Positions 20,306 through 32,102 of a DNA stretch of 64,000 bases are shown piece after piece (positions within the stretch are counted from its first letter, which is position 1; each line of letters starts with the position of its first letter). Origin of the DNA: Petrosia ficiformis (taxonomy: Eukaryota; Porifera; Demospongiae; Haplosclerida; Petrosiidae). A model generated the notes under the pieces. It had not been told where the DNA came from. It ran no database searches and saw only the letters and a program-made list of their open reading frames with translations. The stretch is from the NCBI GenBank assembly GCA_947044365.1, contig OX345640.1, positions 1,907,001 through 1,971,000 on the forward strand. The letters run 5' to 3'. The position numbers and the translations under genes are program-made.

Positions 20306-22871
20306 ATGAATGTTTTCCATAACATCATTTCTCATTTCTTCAGCCATTTTATATCTAAAAAATTGAAACATAACATTTAAATTTTCTTCACCATCCTCAA
20401 CCTCATTTCACAGCCACATTCCTGATCCGTACCTCATTTCTCATTTCAACTCTCGTCATTATTTCTCATTTTCATTACTATCATCCATCTCATTTCATAT
20501 TCATTCTCATACTAAAACCCTCGTTTTCATACTCACCCCTCATTATCATCCTGATTCTCATACTAAACCCCTCATTATAATACCTACCCCTCACCCTTTT
20601 CCTTATCCTCATTTTTCATAGACTCCCGATTCTCATATTCACCCCTCATTCTCATACTCATCTCTCATTCTCATACTCACCCCTCATTATCATCCTGATT
20701 CTCATACTTACTCCTCACTCTCATACTCACCCCTCCCTCATCCTTTTCCTTATCCTCCTTCTCATACTCACTCCTGATTCTCATATTCACCCCTCATTCT
20801 CATACCCCTCATTATCCTCATTCTATTCCTGATTCTCATACTCACCCCTCACCCCTCACTCTCATACTCACCCCTCCCTCATCCTTTTCCTTATCCTCAT
20901 TCTCATACTTACTCCTGATATTCACCCCTCATTCTCATACTCATCTTTACCCTTACCCTTAACCTTTCCACTTACACATCATGGTCTGAGCTGTTGTACA
21001 TGAGGGCATTCTGAAACATCAATAGCATGTCTCGTTGAAATCCAATATCATTATAAATCACCTGATAATCACATGACATTACTAACAGATCACATGATTT
21101 CATGACAACTTACTCCTGTTTCTATATTCTTCTTAATGGTTGTTAGATCCATAGGTCTATAATAGTCACATGATCAAATGACAGTCAGGTGATATACAAT
21201 GTACATGTACATGTATTTGTACCTTAATATTATCTCATAATAACCAGGAGCATCTTCTTCTTTTACTGGATGAAGAAACAGGTTAGCATATCTGAGTAGA
21301 GAGATTAATAAACGGATAGATGGATGAATAAATGAATGAATGGATGGATGGATGAATGAATGAATGGATGGATGGATGGATGGATAGATGAATGGATGAT
21401 GGATGAATGGATGATGGATGGATGAATAAATGGAAAAATGAATGAATGGATGATGGATAGATGGATGGATGGATGGATGGATAACAGTATGAAGTGTGGA
21501 TTAACATACTAACTTGTGTTGAGCTGCATGTCTCCATACTAACATGATAGTTTTTCTCCAGTTACGCATCATTTGATGTGTCTCTGGATCATTATCCCTA
21601 AATAAATATACATGTACATATATAATTCAGTCACCATACTTGTGAAGTATGATAGTATGGAACAGTTGTAATTATAGAGACAGGCCTTTGGGCTATAAAT
21701 AATAAACATACCAGAAGCAAATTAACAAACAAACAAAAACAAAAGTGATTAATATTCATAAATTTGTAAACATAATGTAAATTAATGGATCACTGGAGTT
21801 ACATAGTCAATTATAATTATTATACTTATAAATTATTATAATATTTTATGGTAATTATACATAATTATCAGAGGAGTGAGCTTGAGCAAGAAGAATAAAT
21901 AGAAGAATACAGTAACCATCCATTGAAGTGACATTCAAGACCTGGCTAGGGAGGGGCTCGTTCAGACTCACCAGAACAAGAAAAAATATTCCTATGTTGT
22001 GTCATCATTCTACACAATACAGTACATGTACTCAGGGTTTCATTTAGGGGTGCATTCATTGCTAATATTGTTTGCATTGTTTGCTAATATGCACACCACG
22101 ATAACCCTGTAAGTTGCCCCCTCAAAGTCTCTTAAAATTCACATTTTGCCCCCTTGACAAATTTTCAAAATGAAACCCGGGTGCTTATGAATTTGTGATC
22201 ATAGTGTACACTGCACATACAACAAGCTCATATGAATGTTTGTTATTTGTTATTCCAGGAAACCATTGGAATCATCAAATTACTTACACACATTGTATAA
22301 ATGGCTGAATAGTGAAGAGAATAATCACTATGTGTTGTATACGTAGTTGTGTCATTCCAGGAGGCTTGGTAAATTAATGGGAATGCACATAAAAGAATGC
22401 TCATATGAGCTACAGAGATTCAGAAAGGATATAAAACTGCTAATAACTGCAGAGAAACAGAATAAATATTATGCAAGTAAGTTTTTGAGTTTCAGACAGG
22501 AGGAAGTCATCATTTAGAACCTTAATTATTATATATATATATATTATATATGTATAGGTTATAACACCCTACGAGTGATATATGATTTATAATAACCAAG
22601 CATGAAGGCCGTAGGCCTGAGGGCGAGGTGATTATAATTCTGATAAAGCACGAGTAGGCGTGTTATAATTAATATATTTCACGAAAGACAAAACTTTTGT
22701 TGATGTCTGATGCTTCTCCTACCTTTTTGTCGGCACTTTGGAGAAGGTAAGCGTTGTTTTCTTGTAGTCTGTTTCGATGGCAGGTTTTATATCTGACCAC
22801 AGGGTGCTATATCTGCTTTATAAACCTGTGGTTTACTTTTATGTTTCGCCATATCGAGATATATGTATATA

Positions 22872-22921
<50 letters not shown>

Positions 22922-25773
22922 GCATGCTACCATGGCAACCGTTTGATGTGGTTAGGTCTTATATTTTTGTATATAGACCTGTGAATCTTTAATCTATCAG
23001 CATACAATATATTGTATATAGTACACTTACAGTTCTTATATAAAACAATATAAAACCTTGGTTTAGTGTCCTCGGATGTGATATAGCCCTCGCAGGCTCG
23101 GGCTATATCACATCCTTGGACACTAAACCTCGGGTCTATATTTTTGTATATAAGACCTGTAAGTGTACTATATATATTACATATATCTCGATATGGCGAA
23201 ACATATATATATATATATATATATATCTATATATATATATATATGGGTGATCACATAAAGGTCTAATACTTCCATATATTAAAAATAATGATCCCCTTTT
23301 TACTATGATAACCACAAATATTACTCAAAATTACTATCAGTTATTATAGTACATTTACTATTAATAATTATATTTATACCATAATAGGAAGTAACCAGTC
23401 TATTTATAGGAAAGAGAAAGAGATGGCTCAACAATCTTCTTCTACTGCTCTTGAGGAACTCAATGAACAACTAACATGTAATGTATGTTTGGATCAGTAT
23501 ACTAACCCCAAAACTCTTCCATGCTTACATAGCTTCTGTTTAAAATGTATTGAGAATCTACCACAAGAACCACAGGTACACACACACACACACACTGTAC
23601 ATTTACCACATATAAAATCTGATTTTGTTTCCACTTCATTATTTATACATTATCTCATTTACTAACAGGGAGACAAGTATTTCATAAGCTGTCCTTTATG
23701 TCGCAAACCTACACAGCTACCTGATATAGGACCCACTGAATTCCCTACTGCTTTCCTCATTAATAGCCTTGTTCAACTACAAGCTACTCTAAAGAAAGCG
23801 TCAGAAGGTCCAAAAGTCTCTTGTGATAATTGTCACAAGAACTCCGCTACTGGGTATTGTAAACAGTGTACTCAATTCTCGTGTCCAGAATGTCTTGAGA
23901 TGCATAATAAATGGAAGGCCTTCTCTACTCATGAGGTTATTCATGTACAAGATGTAGCAGTCAATATTTCTAAACTACTTCCATTAAATGAGGATAAAAA
24001 TATGAAGTGTAACGATCATAATGAGCCAATCAAAGTCTACTGTGAAACATGTCAAGAGCTTATTTGTCGAGATTGTACAGTTAGTAAACGACATCGAAAC
24101 CATGATTACAACCTCATTACAGAGTCCTACCCTAAACACCATCAAGAGATAGAGGCTGACCTCACTAAAGTCAAAACCAAAGTAGCGAACATTAATACAG
24201 CAGTGACTAACTTCATTACTCGAGAGAGGGAGGTCACAAAACAGGGAGAAGATGTCAAGAAAGAGATCCACACACAGGCTCAACTAATCATAAACTTAGT
24301 TCAACAGTCAGAGAGACAGTTAGTTCAACAGGTAGACACTGCAGTACAACAGAAGATTCAATTACTTACCAAACAGAGAGAAGAGGCAGAGACAGTCCTC
24401 AACCAGCTGAAGGGTTGCAAAGAGTTTGTAGAACAGAGTCTGAAGGTAGGAACTCAACAGCAGATATTGAGAGAGAAACAGAATATGGTACGAGTTATGG
24501 CAACAGTCAATCAAGATGTCAACCCTGTTGTATTTCAACCAATAGAGGTGGCCAACATCACATTCACTAGGAATCAGACATTGGTTGATAAATATGAGGG
24601 TATTGGTGAGTTAAAGTCTGAATCGTTAGGTAAATCATCAGTTCTCGTCAAGAATGCTTGTTATGTTGGTAAGAAATCGACCATCACTGTCAACCTCCAG
24701 ACTCATGATGGATCTCCCTTCTCAGTTCCTCTCTCCCTCATCTCTTGTGAACTCTCTTCTGCTGGTGATAGTCAACTCATATCATATAATATCAGTGATA
24801 CACAGTCAGGAAACTACGACATAAGCTTTACTCCACGTACTGGAGGTAAACATCAATTGACAATACAATTAGGAGGTGTGGAAATCCCTGGTAGTCCCTT
24901 TACTTTTCTCATCATCCATTCCCCTGCGATGAAAGGTAAACCAGTGAATATTATATCAGGACTCAATAGACCATGGGGTGTAGTAGTCACAAAGAAAGAA
25001 GAGATTGTAGTTAACGAAAATGGTGCCAATTGTATCACAATACTAAACAAGGAGGGGAAAAAAGTGAAGTCATTTGGAACAAAGGAGGGTCGATTCACTA
25101 ATCCTCGTGGAGTTGCTATATCACACGATGGACACATTTTAGTAACTGATAAACATCGACTACAGAAACTAACATTTGAAGGTGATTGTGTGAAATCAGT
25201 TGGAAGTAGTAAGTCAGGCAATGGTCCTCTTCAATTTAATTGTCCTAAAGGTATTACAGTTCATCCTACCACAGGACAAATATTCATTGCTGATATAGAT
25301 AATCATCGTATTCAAGTACTCAATAATGATCTCACCTACTCTCATAGTTTTGGACAGTATGGTTCATCACCAGAACAATTATACCATCCGTATGATGTGA
25401 AATTCAACTATGAAGGATATTTGTACGTTGCAGATTATAATAATCACTGTATCAAGAAGTTCACATCAACAGGACAACACATCTCAACAATTAGTTCAGT
25501 GGGGTCTAATCCTGGTCAAGTTAGCAATCCTATCTCCATCATCATAGATAATAATCTATTATATGTTAGTGAGTTTGGTAATAATCGTATCTCAATATTT
25601 GATACTAATGGATGTTTTATACATTGCTTTGGTAAGAGAGGTAGTAGAGAGGGAGAGTTTAATAAAGTATTTGGTATAGCAGTAGATTCATTAGGTAACT
25701 TGTATGTTAGTGACACAGTCAACAACAGACTAGTTGTTTTGTAGATCAACTTTAATAATTATTATTATTATTA

Positions 25774-25811
<38 letters not shown>

Positions 25812-28800
25812 TGCTTGATAGGGCCATCCCTATAATTGGTTTCCCATGGATTTGATATGTCATGTTTTATTCGAATTCATATCACACATGTTTGATGAAA
25901 TTTGTTATAGTGTGTGTGGTCACATGATATTATTAATTTACAAAAAAAGCACTGTAGCTACATTTGTACATGTTGATGAAAGAGACCAAATGCATATTTA
26001 CTAAAAGTCATTCACATTCACCTTGTCCTCAGAAAAATGTTCATAACTTTAGTTTAGAATGACCAACAATCTCTTCACCTGCACCATTTGCATATAATTA
26101 TCCTTCCCGTTCTTTTTTGTGTATGTCAAATTTCAATCCATTGCTTTGTTATTAAGTCACAGTATAATCATGTATTAATCTTATGACATTAAACTATACA
26201 CTATATTACATATACAGTCATCACATCATAATTTTGAGAACATCGTGAATGTGAACAGACTTTATGTAGTTGTACACATACATGTATTTGGCAGAATAAT
26301 ATTCACAATAATTATTGATTACACTTACCCTTGAGAGGTAGTAGGACTTGGTACAGCCGAACTGAGTGCTGATACTATTTCTTCTTCTGACTCTTCCTCT
26401 TGAGGATCAAGTCTTGGACTTCCTGTATCAACAGGATCATTACGATAACGACTACTCCTCCCACCTCTACCTCCTATGAGAAGATATATATATACTATGA
26501 AGATTAGCTAGTATACACATGTATAATGCTATTACTTTGAGAAGGGGTACGATTACTTCTTTTGTTTTTCACTGTCACTATACTTTCCTCTTCCTTATCT
26601 TCTTCCATCTTCACACTCTTTCTTCCTCTCTCAGAAGATGGATTCTTTGTTGATTTTTGAGGTGGTAACTGCAATAACAAAATTTAATTATACAACCGTA
26701 GACGAGAGAGTCATTAGGAATATAATAATTTGACAAATCAATTATTTTGTACAAGAAGCTATACAAGTACTGTTTCTCTTACAAACCAACCAGAGGTTTT
26801 GATGTGTTTTGAAGCATGTGCCAAATTGGTCCAACAAAGGTTAGTGTTTGCGACATTGGGAATGCATTTTGAACCAATTAACAAAGAGTTAATGCTGTTA
26901 GTGACAATATAATTATAATTAACTGCGCAGTGCCAAATAAGATGGTCTTTAGGCCAATGGTGCGCCATATAAGCTTATCAAAAACACTGGTACTAATTGA
27001 GATATCTATCATCTTCAACAAAAATTTTAAATACATTGTAGCATGTGTTTAAAGTATATAAGCATTTAACAAAATTATTATTTTCCAAATGTCTCTTCTT
27101 CTCATATACATTAATTGAAATTGATTAAAACTACTTTTGATATCTTACTTCTCCACTATCCAGAGAGGACTGTCTTTTCTTTCTTCGAGTTAGTATTCTT
27201 GATAAAGGTAGAGGTGATAAAACTTCTTCATCTTCCTCTTCAGTGTCTCCTTTTCGAATTTCTTCCTCTTCACTTTCTGTTTCTACACCTTTCTCTTCAC
27301 CTTCTTCTGTGTTCTCTCGCTCATCCTATAATAGAATACAACAACAATAATACAAGCTACATTACAATACACAATGGTACTGTTGATAATACTGTCTCAC
27401 AGTACAGTACAGTATAGTACAGTACACTCAGTACAGAACAGTATAGAACAGAACAGAACAGTACAATACAGTACAGTCAGTACAGTACAGATACATGTGT
27501 ACAGTAGTTACAGTACAGTACAGTACAGTTAAGTATGTGCTAACATTAATACAATTTTATAATGTACCTCTTTCTTTCTTCTAAGTCTTCCGACAGGTGC
27601 CTCCTCTTTTACTTTCAAATCTTTATCATCTTTTTCTTTTGTTTCTTTTTTCTCCGTCAAACTTGTCAGTTCTTTATTCTTCTCGTCAATTTCCTCTTCC
27701 TTTTTCTCAACCTTTCTTGTCTCTTTCTCTTTCGATTGAGACTCAGGTTGTTCTAGAATAGTATCATTTTGCTCAGCTTGCTCTTCATCAGACATTTTTG
27801 ATTTGCGTGGTGGCATGATTCTTGTTGCTACATGTCTCCTGAGCTGCTCTTTCACAGATTCCACTCTTGAATCTGTTGGTGCTTCCACTTGTGATTCTAC
27901 AATCTCATCAATGACGGGGATAGTATCCATTTTCTCCTCTTCTTTCTCTTTCTCACTAGGCATTTGTTTTTCCGAAACATCAACCACTGGTTTACTCTCA
28001 GTAACAGGAGGATTTAGTACAGGACCCTTAATTTCTAAACTTGATATTACAGGGCCCTTAACTTCTAAACTTGATTTTACAGGACCCTTAACTTCTAAAC
28101 TTGATATTACAGGGCCCTTAACTTCTAAACTTGATTTTACAGGACCCTTAACTTCTAAACTTGATTTTACAGGACCCTTAACTTCTAAACTCGATTTTAC
28201 AGGGCCCTTAACTTCTAAACCTGATTTTACAGGAACCTTATTCATTTCTGATGTTAAAACTGAAGTTCCAGAAAACTTTACTGTAGTTGATGGATCCTTC
28301 AAATCAACAGAAATTACAGGACCCTTTGCTTCCGGAACTGGACTTTTTATTGGCAAAACAGGAACCTTTATTTGAGTAATAGATAATATTGGTTCCTTAA
28401 TTTGGTGTTCGGGACTCTTTAATTTAGAATCAACTTCCATTGGCTCTTCAATACCTTGATTCTTCTCTTTGTCTTTTAGATGCGTCTCCTTATCTTTCTC
28501 CATTCCTGTATCTATTTGTAGCTTGGGTGGCTTAGCAAGAGCTTGTTTTGTTGAAAGAGTAGGTAGTGGAGTTTCCACATTTGGTTGAGTAGTAATTCTT
28601 GCAGGTTCAGGTTTCTTGGCAATCAGAGAAATCGATTCTTTTTTAATTTCAACTTTCGAAATGATTTCTTTCTCCTGAGATGAACGTTCATCTATTCTAT
28701 GAACAGCTCCAGTTACAAGTGGGTGTGGTTTATCTGTTACAGTCTCTATCTTCTCAGGTTTCTGTTGTTGAGTATTAGTTGATACCACATCTACATGTAC

Positions 28801-31800
28801 AGTATATAAATATATATTTGTAAACATGGATAAAAAAAGCAGTCACTTTTAAACCATCATTAATCAGTCATTACCCTCGCCGCAAAGCTTAGGCGGAAGG
28901 GTACGGTACCGTATAGCGGGATATTTTTGTGGGGTCTAATTTTCGTGTTTTTCGTGATACAGAGCCATTCCACGAATATTTAACTCACGAAAATGTATTG
29001 TCATGGATGGAGTTTGAGCAATATTGATTGAAAAACAAAATTTTGACTCACAAAAATCGAATATTGATCAAAACATGAAAATTAGACATCACAAAAATAT
29101 CCCACTATATAGTAATCATATTTTTGTACAGGAAATCAACTAAATTTGGTATCTAGGAGGAGCATTAACTGGTCTTCCTGGATACTAAATTTTATTGGCT
29201 TCCTGTACAAAATGACCTAACAGTGAGCATTTGTTCAAAATTATTATACACCACAAATATGGTTTTTACAATTAGGTCACATGTATACAATACTGTACAT
29301 ACACCACTAGGGCTTGGGAAAAGGTTCAAAGGTCCGAACCTTGAAGCTAAATTTTAACTTTTGAAGCTTTGGTGCCAAGCCCACTTTAATGTTTACACAT
29401 GTACGCTTCTACATCTAAATGTGTTTTTAATAATGTGAGCATGTTCCAGTAAAGTTGAGGCTGTGTTGCTGACTGCTTCTGTCTCATTTCTCAGTCCAGT
29501 GATGCTAAATCTGAATAGAAACAGTGACAGGAACAAGACTAGTATTCGTTATAAAGCAATAATCCAGTTTTGGAGGCTTTCTATAGCCAATCAATATAAA
29601 AGCAATATTGATTAAGACAAGCGAGAATCTTCATTCCTTTTTTCTGACGAAGCTTCAAGGTTGTTTTTCAACCTTCGTCCCAGGCCTAACATACACATAC
29701 CAGGTCCTGTCTTTGGAGTATTCTCTACTGTCTTATTATTTGTTTCTCTAAGTAATAAAATGATTATTAAAATTTCGTAATTATATCATGTTGATAACGG
29801 CTCACCCTTCTTGTAACAGAGTCTGTAATTGATCATCCAATTCTCCCTTCTCTATCAATTCTACTTCTTTCTTAACAGACCTACAGACAGAATGATAGAT
29901 ATCTTTACATGTACGTACACATCTATCCACCTATCCATTAATCCATCCATTGATTCATCAATCCATTCGTCCGTCCGTCCGTCCATCCATCCATCCATCC
30001 ATCCATCCGTCCGTCCGTCCATCGGTCTGTCCATCCGTCTGTCTGTCCGTCCATCCCCGTCATCAAGTAGCATATACATGTATATTGACTATTTTCATAT
30101 AATCATACATGTACTCTTCTTTAATTTTTGATAGGGTCTTGTCCAATTCTTTGATTCTTTTAGCAGTCAGGTGACGAACTATTTGTTCCTCTACTGTCTC
30201 AACTGTATGTATGTATGTATGTATGTACGTACATGTATATGTGTGTGTGTGTGTGTATGTATCTATGTATGTACATGTATGTATGTATGTACATACATGT
30301 AAGTATGTATGTATGCACGTACATGTATGCAGGTAACATGTAACACTACATATACATGTATAAACTAAATTACAATTATAACAAATGATAAATAATTATA
30401 TAATTTATAATTATGGTTTACCAGCTTCTTGGCTTCCATCTTCCTTTCTCTTACGTCTGATATGATTAGAAAAATATATTTTATTATGTCAAAAATTTCA
30501 ATCTAATGGTGATATGTATTTAATTGTATTAGAAGTCCACGAAAATTAAGGAAAGAAAGTGTGAAACTAAAAGAATATTGAGAATAAATAAAGGACCACT
30601 TACTTTGGTGTTGAAGCTTTGTCTAACATCACAGAATATTGTGTTGCACAATTCTATGAATATAAAATACAATATTAAATTTTATAAGTCTACTTTTAAC
30701 TGTGTGTACTAATTTTAGTGATTTTAGCAACTAACATAATAATCACTATTCATACACACTAAAAAATATATTTCGTGATCATTATATTAGGAGGCGTGGC
30801 TCAGAAATTCACTAAATTAATGCTAAATCTATGCATTTAAAAATCACTAAATTTAGAAACAGTAAGCTTAAGGTACAAAATTTATACTTTACTTAAACTC
30901 CTATGTTTGTTAAACCAGGAACTTATGAATGGAGAAGCTGTGAAGCACTTCAGGCTGTCTAATGTTTGTTTGCACAGTTAAAGAACCCTGTGATAATATT
31001 ATAGTACACCTCTATATGTAGGGGAGTGTTCTACCTATTCATCAGCCTCTTGAGTGACCTGCCTGTTTGTATAGCACTACCAACCCAAAATTCCTTATAT
31101 GGCAGTATTTGGGAATCAATCTGTGTTCACAGCAAACTTCGTGACTTAGCAGCTCCTAGTTACACAAAAGTACTTGTACCTAAGTACTTTGTTCAGTACG
31201 TCCAAGTACTTGAATACATACAAGTATATTTAAGTATCTCAAGTATCTCAGGTACTAAAAGTGTTTATCATACTGTAAACTCCATTAAATAGACAGTATT
31301 TGTAAGTTATAAGTACATTCAAAAGTACTTAGCCCGATGTCTGCTACCAAGCTAACCAATCCTATGGTGTTTCTTCTAGTGAATCAATCAACTATCGAAG
31401 CTACATGTATTATGGGTTCATTTCAGACTTATATTCATTGTGAATAAAAATACAGCTTCTCTTAATTTATAGAGGTACATTACTATAGCACAATGTTTAC
31501 CCCGGGATAAATATTAAGGGTAAAGGAGTGCATCAGTGATACATGATCTATAGTCAGTAATGTACGTTCAATCAGCGCATGCTGTAAAATAGTATACACT
31601 TTAATTAAAAAGATGGATGAACAAGACTAAAGGGTAGGGGATGCTATGATATCACCTTTGGAGGGAACATTGCTATAGCAACCATATTTTTTAGGTCAGG
31701 TGGTTCAATATAATGTTTTCAGCTTTAATCCACTCTACTATGCCTTCAATACGATAAGGTAAGTACCTTTTGAGAATAAAATTCAGGAGGTCTAGACTCC

Positions 31801-32051
31801 TCGGCTAGCGGTTTCACTGCTCGACTTACAGACACCCTAAAAATATAGATTTTCAATTAATTAAGGCACAAAAGACTCATACCAGTTCTGATCTCCACTC
31901 CTCTGCACAGCTGAGGCCAATATAAGTTGCTCTTTCAGACTCCATTTTACAGCTGTATCTTTTTGGTTAGTTACCACTGTTGAATAAAGAAGAATGAAAA
32001 GCAAAAATATACCATTTGCAGAAAAACTCCACCTTTTGTACTGGCAGACAT
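20306..32051 (-). CDS. BRD8: BRD8-like bromodomain protein, subunit of NuA4/TIP60 acetyltransferase complex
   Basis: Seventeen exons join in phase on the minus strand: 32033-32051, 31883-31976, 31767-31836, 30604-30653, 30422-30456, 30115-30202, 29806-29880, 29701-29747, 27568-28790, 27149-27325, 26536-26668, 26329-26473, 21514-21597, 21223-21291, 21114-21156, 20976-21061 and 20306-20354 (about 829 residues so far). The N-terminus has the BRD8-specific block [20 protein letters not shown], then [20 protein letters not shown], then KRKRKEDG and a coiled coil. A long disordered middle carries 10-residue repeats ([10 protein letters not shown]) and acidic tracts. The bromodomain follows: [40 protein letters not shown] and [19 protein letters not shown], with the acetyl-lysine-contacting Asn in MYN. 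BRD8 reads acetylated histones in nuclear chromatin regulation. The terminal exon was not resolved; read-through after ENIH would end 11 residues later. A 4.7-kb intron contains a TRIM-NHL gene on the other strand. Confidence 0.9.
20400..20960. repeat. Degenerate pyrimidine-rich repeat in BRD8 intron
   Basis: Irregular repetition of CTCATTCTCATACTCACCCC about every 20-40 bp. It fills the intron between the last two recognised BRD8 exons; on the BRD8 strand it is purine-rich (GAGAATGAGG). Confidence 0.8.
21300..21480. repeat. GGAT/GAAT tetranucleotide repeat in BRD8 intron
   Basis: Run of GGATGGAT and GAATGAAT between two bromodomain exons of BRD8. Confidence 0.8.
22259..22480 (+). other. Coding-like fragment in BRD8 intron (unknown family)
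   Basis: A good acceptor (TTATTCCAG) precedes a frame reading [20 protein letters not shown] and ending near 22342. After 18 bases (GTAG to CCAG) the frame goes on as [20 protein letters not shown] to a strong donor (GTAAGT) near 22481. Phases agree if the 18 bases are removed; left in, they carry a TAG. I do not recognise the family. Its position inside a BRD8 intron, on the other strand and without further exons, suggests a captured or decayed gene fragment. Confidence 0.35.
22555..22860 (+). mobile_element. MITE family B, copy 1
   Basis: Begins with TATAACACCCTACGAGTG, has an inner hairpin (AGGCCGTAGGCCT), a GTGTTATAATTAATATATTTC segment and ends with TTTCGCCATATCGAGATAT. Related copies lie at 35140-35355 and, inverted, at 62640-62935. 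No coding capacity. Confidence 0.65.
22915..23215. mobile_element. Palindromic element, MITE family C
   Basis: TTTAGTGTCCTCGGATGTGA near 23063 and its reverse complement around 23115 form long arms around GCAGGCTCGG. Outer arms (AGACCTGT, ACTTACAG; ATATAGTACAC) are also mirrored. A shorter relative sits at 43185-43330. Flanked by (TA)n on both sides. Confidence 0.6.
23423..25744 (+). CDS. TRIM-NHL protein, copy 2, nested in a BRD8 intron
   Basis: Exon 1 is 23423-23575 and exon 2 is 23669-25744, about 742 residues. The layout equals copy 1: RING ([18 protein letters not shown]), two B-boxes, coiled coil, filamin repeat and six NHL blades ending NNRLVVL. Residues from the B-boxes through the filamin repeat are almost identical to copy 1, including most silent positions, while the NHL part has many replacements ([16 protein letters not shown] against NGPDGIVVTKNEEIVV). 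Like other TRIM-NHL proteins it is probably an E3 ligase with a substrate- or RNA-binding propeller. It lies antisense within the BRD8 intron 21598-26328 and has its own start and (TTA)n-rich 3' flank. Nothing suggests it is inactive. Confidence 0.92.
25754..25806. repeat. (ATT)n after TRIM-NHL copy 2
   Basis: Trinucleotide run in the same place as after copy 1. Confidence 0.8.
26005..26263 (-). mobile_element. R1 repeat family, near full-length copy
   Basis: About 260 bp bounded by TCATTCACATTCACC on the left and TCGTGAATGTGAACAGAC on the right, which are inverted with respect to each other. Internal landmarks are AATTATCCTTCCCGTTC and TCTTATGACATTAAAC. Lies in the BRD8 intron. Confidence 0.65.
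27400..27535. repeat. ACAGT-type repeat in BRD8 intron
   Basis: ACAGTACAGT units with GAACAGAACAGT variants between two BRD8 exons. It is the likely source of the longer array at 18300-18780, because both lie next to a copy of the same exon. Confidence 0.8.
28010..28240 (-). repeat. 30-bp coding minisatellite in BRD8 exon 9
   Basis: Seven to eight 30-bp units encode [10 protein letters not shown] with Ile/Val and Lys/Ile variants. Unit length is a multiple of three, so copy-number change keeps the frame. The opposite strand is also open here but is a shadow. Confidence 0.9.
29925..30060. repeat. ATCC/GTCC tetranucleotide repeat in BRD8 intron
   Basis: Run of CATC and CGTC units between BRD8 exons 6 and 7. 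A (TGTA)n run with GTGTGT core follows in the next intron at 30206-30345. Confidence 0.8.
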
Positions 32052-32102
32052 ATTGTAATGTACATGAGGCAACACAACCACGCCCTCTAGTAGTTCAACA
32101 AG
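32052..32102. promoter_or_regulatory. 51-bp bidirectional promoter between BRD8 and UBTD
   Basis: The divergent start codons lie at 32051 (minus) and 32103 (plus). The gap contains CCACGCCC near 32077 and no TATA box. Transcription starts may lie inside the opposite gene's 5' region. Confidence 0.55.

Noticed and set aside
27803..28375. Plus-strand frame of 190 codons
   Set aside because: Mirror of the BRD8 30-bp coding repeat on the minus strand, which has proper splice sites and family similarity.
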